DNA from: Mycolicibacterium aichiense
Lineage (GTDB): Bacteria; Actinomycetota; Actinomycetes; Mycobacteriales; Mycobacteriaceae
Reading direction: 5' to 3'
NCBI RefSeq assembly: GCF_010726245.1
Contig: NZ_AP022561.1
Coordinates: 868,001-932,000 of the forward strand
DNA length: 64,000 nucleotides
In this document: in pieces, positions 61,655-64,000 of the stretch
Layout of the letters: every line of letters starts with the position of its first letter
Numbering within the stretch: the first letter of the stretch is position 1
Made by a program: the position numbers and the translations under genes
The notes under the pieces: generated by a model
Database searches by the model: none
What the model was told of the DNA's origin: nothing
The model's input: only the letters and a program-made list of their open reading frames with translations

Positions 61655-62446
61655 TTACAGGTCTGGGATGGGGAGGTCGAGGTTCGGGACGATGAGGCCG
61701 CCGTCGACCTCGATCATCTTGCCGGTCAGGTAACTGGCGGCCGGCGAGGCGAGATAGACCGCGGCCGCGGCGATGTCGAGCGGATCGCCGAGTCGTTTCA
61801 TCGGCGTCGCCTTCTCCATCGGGTCGCGCAATGCCTCGTTGGAGGCGACGATCTCCAGAGCCGAAGTCAGGATGGAGCCCGGTGCGATCGCGTTGACCCG
61901 GATCTTCGGCGACAGGTCCAGCGACGTGAGCCGGGTGTAGTGCGCGAGGGCGGCTTTGGCCGTGCTGTAGGCCGCGAATCCGCGCCCGGCCAGCCGGCCC
62001 ATCGTCGAGGTGATGTTGATGATGTTGCCGCCGCCGGAGTGCTCGATCATCAGCGGTACGGCGGCCAGCGTGAGCGCGTGCGCGGTGAGCACGTTGAACG
62101 TGAACGCGTCCTTCATGTCTTTGACGCTGGTGTTGAGCAGCGCGTTGGGCATGGTGCCGCCGACGTTGTTGACGACGATGTCGAGCTTGCCGAACGCCTC
62201 GACGGCCTTGCCCGCCAACTCGGCGGTGGTCTCGGGGTGCGAGAGGTCGCCGACGACGATGTGGGCGCGGCGTCCCACCGCCTCGATCTGCTTGGCCACC
62301 GACTCCAACTCAGACTGGGTGCGCGAGCCGATGACGACATCGGCGCCGACTTCGGCGAATGCGACGGCGATCGCGGCTCCCAGGCCGCGGCCCGCGCCGG
62401 TGACCACTGCAACTTGACCGTCAAGTCTGAACTTGTCGAGTATCAC
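61655..62446 (-). CDS. Short-chain dehydrogenase/reductase (Rv0927c-like)
   Basis: 263 residues from GTG 62446, the size of Rv0927c. Canonical motifs: [13 protein letters not shown], catalytic serine in ITSTM and YSTAK. It lies first in a two-gene unit with the DapB-like oxidoreductase. Likely oxidises a lipid or sterol-like alcohol, but the substrate is not known. Confidence 0.87.
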   Translation of the reverse strand: MILDKFRLDGQVAVVTGAGRGLGAAIAVAFAEVGADVVIGSRTQSELESVAKQIEAVGRRAHIVVGDLSHPETTAELAGKAVEAFGKLDIVVNNVGGTMPNALLNTSVKDMKDAFTFNVLTAHALTLAAVPLMIEHSGGGNIINITSTMGRLAGRGFAAYSTAKAALAHYTRLTSLDLSPKIRVNAIAPGSILTSALEIVASNEALRDPMEKATPMKRLGDPLDIAAAAVYLASPAASYLTGKMIEVDGGLIVPNLDLPIPDL

Positions 62447-62584
62447 GTGTCTCTCTTCCCTTGTCGGCGAACACCGTAACAAGACCGCTGCGGTTGATGA
62501 CGCTCCTTTCGGAACGTAACTGAAACACGTTCTACTTTGGTGCCGAGTTCGAAGAATCGGCAGAAAATTCACATCCCGAACGGG

Positions 62585-63490
62585 TCAGGACTTCTTGGCC
62601 GGTGCCTTCTTCGCGGCCTTTTTGGCCGGCGCTTTCTTGGCGGCCTTCTTGGCAGGTGCCTTCTTCGCGGGCGCTTTGTCCTCGGAGTCTCCCGCCTCGC
62701 CACGGCGACGTTTGACGCTGGCCTCCAGCTTGGCGAGCAGATCGGAGACGTCCTCGGTCTCGTCGAGCTCGGCGGGTTGGTCTTCGGTGGTGAACGCCTC
62801 TCCGCCTTCGAGCTTGGCGGTGACGAGTTCCCGCAACTGCTCCTGGTAGGTGTCGCGGAATTCGTCGGGGCGGAAGTCGTCGGCCATCGACTCGACGACC
62901 TGGCCGGCCATCTTCAGCTCGGCCGGTTTGATCTCAACCTCCTTGTCGAGCACCGGGAAGTCGGGGTCGCGGATCTCGTCGGGCCACAGCAGCGTGTGGA
63001 TGACCATCACGTCGCGTTTGGAGAAGTCCTTGACCCGCAGCGCCGCCAGCCGTGTCTTGCTGCGCAAGGCGAAATGCACGATGGCGACCCGGTCGGTGTC
63101 GGCCAGCGTTTTGGCCAGCAGCACATAGGACTTCGACGATTTCCCGTCCGGCTCCAGGAAATAACTGCGGTCGTACATCAACGGGTCGATCTCACTGGCG
63201 GGCACGAACTCCACCACCTCGATCTCGTGGCTGCGCTCTTCGGGCAGTGTGGCGATGTCCTCGTCGGTGATCACCACGGTCTGGCCGTCGTCGGATTCGA
63301 AGGCCTTGGCGATGTCGCGGTATTCGACGACCTCACCGCACACTTCGCAGACGCGCTTGTAGCGGATGCGGCCGTTGTCCTTGGCGTGCACCTGATGGAA
63401 CTTCAGATCGTGATCTTCGGTGGCGCTGTACACCTTGACAGGGACGTTCACCAGACCGAATGCGATCGAGCCTTTCCAGATGGAACGCAT
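62585..63490 (-). CDS. ku: NHEJ DNA-end-binding protein Ku
   Basis: 301 residues. MRSIWKGSIAFGLVNVPV at the start, CEVCGEVVEYRDIAKAFE and the core ring region match bacterial Ku. A lysine/alanine-rich tail of about 30 residues (AKKAPAKK repeats, encoded around 62588-62680) extends beyond the M. tuberculosis Ku length (273) and probably binds DNA. It recruits LigD, whose gene is divergent. Confidence 0.95.
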   Translation of the reverse strand: MRSIWKGSIAFGLVNVPVKVYSATEDHDLKFHQVHAKDNGRIRYKRVCEVCGEVVEYRDIAKAFESDDGQTVVITDEDIATLPEERSHEIEVVEFVPASEIDPLMYDRSYFLEPDGKSSKSYVLLAKTLADTDRVAIVHFALRSKTRLAALRVKDFSKRDVMVIHTLLWPDEIRDPDFPVLDKEVEIKPAELKMAGQVVESMADDFRPDEFRDTYQEQLRELVTAKLEGGEAFTTEDQPAELDETEDVSDLLAKLEASVKRRRGEAGDSEDKAPAKKAPAKKAAKKAPAKKAAKKAPAKKS

Positions 63491-63526
63491 CTGTCCAGTA
63501 TGCAGGGCCGATCGGAGTTACCGAGG

Positions 63527-63751
63527 CTAGATGGCAGCCTCGACGCCCGGATTGAGCCCGAGCGGGGTATCCGGGTTGGCGCCCGGCGCGCCGCTCATGT
63601 AGCCCTGCTCGGGCGCGTACTGGCAGTTGTTGTTCGTGGGGGTCTGATCACCCGAGCAATACGGCACGTGATCCTCCGGATCGGCGGCCGCCTGCGGGAC
63701 ACCGATCAACGCGGGCAAGACCAGAAGCGCGGCCGCCAGCTTTTTGATCAC
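63527..63751 (-). CDS. Small secreted protein with N-terminal signal
   Basis: 74 residues from GTG 63751. A signal peptide (IKKLAAALLVLPALIGVPQAAA) is followed by a short mature part with two cysteines (PYCSGDQTPTNNNCQ). Six bases upstream lies a TACCGT -10 element, so it is likely leaderless. Function unknown; exported. Confidence 0.72.
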   Translation of the reverse strand: MIKKLAAALLVLPALIGVPQAAADPEDHVPYCSGDQTPTNNNCQYAPEQGYMSGAPGANPDTPLGLNPGVEAAI

Positions 63752-63757
63752 TAGTCC

Positions 63758-63780
63758 ACGGTAACAGCGGGTAATACCGT
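63758..63780. promoter_or_regulatory. Mirrored leaderless promoters for secreted-protein gene and ligD
   Basis: TACCGT occurs on both strands, at 63758-63763 (minus) and 63775-63780 (plus), each six bases before a GTG start (63751 and 63787). The short spacing fits leaderless mRNAs. Confidence 0.4.
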
Positions 63781-63783
63781 GAG

Positions 63784-64000
63784 ATGGTGAATGACGTGTG
63801 GCCGCCGGGGGCGACGCGAGGACCGCGCGTGGTGCTCACCAACGCCGACAAGGTGCTGTACCCGGCCACCGGGACCACCAAGGCCGACGTGTTCTCCTAC
63901 TACACGACGATCGCCGACGTGATGCTGCCGCACATCGCCGGGCGGCCCGTTACCCGCAAACGGTGGCCCAACGGCGTCGACGAACCCGCGTTCTTCGAAA
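63784..64000 (+). CDS. ligD: ATP-dependent DNA ligase LigD, N-terminal polymerase part, cut by window
   Basis: 72 codons are visible from ATG 63784 (or GTG 63787). VVLTNADKVLYPATGTTKADVF, HIAGRPVTRKRWPNGVDEPAFFE and surrounding residues match the polymerase domain at the start of mycobacterial LigD. The ligase and nuclease domains lie beyond the right edge. With Ku it carries out non-homologous end joining of double-strand breaks. Divergent from the small secreted gene and near ku, as in M. tuberculosis Rv0937c/Rv0938. Confidence 0.93.
   Translation, partial: MVNDVWPPGATRGPRVVLTNADKVLYPATGTTKADVFSYYTTIADVMLPHIAGRPVTRKRWPNGVDEPAFFE

Overview
The window looks like the chromosome of a fast-growing mycobacterium (Mycolicibacterium/Mycobacterium). 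It is high-GC, GTG starts are frequent, ATGA/GTGA stop-start overlaps are common, and several blocks keep the gene order I remember from M. tuberculosis. These blocks are prrB-prrA, accD3 | echA6-MBL-beta-lactamase-ctpE-Rv0909/Rv0910-like, sigK-rskA with a DUF1365 gene, the Rv0926c/Rv0927c-like pair, and divergent ku | ligD. No phage is visible. The only mobile DNA is an IS481-type remnant beside a tRNA-Arg gene. No stretch without a gene exceeds about 300 bases.

Layout. 1-5.8 kb: a catabolic unit with an AGXT2L-type PLP phospho-lyase (cut by the window edge), an APC permease, and a divergent APH-fold kinase, SDR and GntR/UTRA regulator. It most plausibly phosphorylates an amino alcohol and then eliminates phosphate. 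5.8-16.2 kb: an FKBP isomerase, then an accessory region for amide, guanidino or hydroxy-acid compounds: a creatininase-family enzyme with two SDRs and a TetR regulator, a D-2-hydroxyacid dehydrogenase divergent from a class II aldolase, two overlapping ureohydrolases with a TetR regulator and a solute-binding lipoprotein, and another SDR. Two sharp palindromes are candidate operators here.

16.2-32.6 kb: the PrrAB two-component system; then a segment (heterodimeric ABC exporter, epoxide-hydrolase-like protein, phosphoribosyltransferase, Nudix-winged-helix regulator) lying between prrA and accD3, which I recall as neighbours in M. tuberculosis; then accD3, echA6, a lipid-type metallo-hydrolase, a lipoprotein serine hydrolase, the calcium P-type ATPase CtpE and a toxin-antitoxin-like pair.

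32.6-50 kb: a DosR-type response regulator with a DosR-like box in its promoter, an amidohydrolase, a YihY membrane protein, an RCK-pore-RCK potassium channel, a DUF849 enzyme, a cupin, an ABC-F protein behind a small overlapping leader ORF, a GAF-EAL protein, an Hsp18 chaperone under a perfect CIRCE element, a lipoprotein, a thiolase/carotenoid-oxygenase/tandem-HxlR operon, a GAF-ANTAR regulator and a membrane GGDEF cyclase.

50-64 kb: IS remnant and tRNA-Arg(CCT), a mini-ANTAR protein coupled to a 36-residue peptide, an F420-type LLM oxidoreductase, a YbdK-type ligase, rskA-sigK, DUF1365, a LuxC/LuxE-like acid-reduction pair, a cyclotransferase/polyglutamate-hydrolase fusion, mntH with a metal-regulator-like box, small secreted proteins, the Rv0926c/Rv0927c-like pair, and the NHEJ genes ku and ligD (cut by the right edge).
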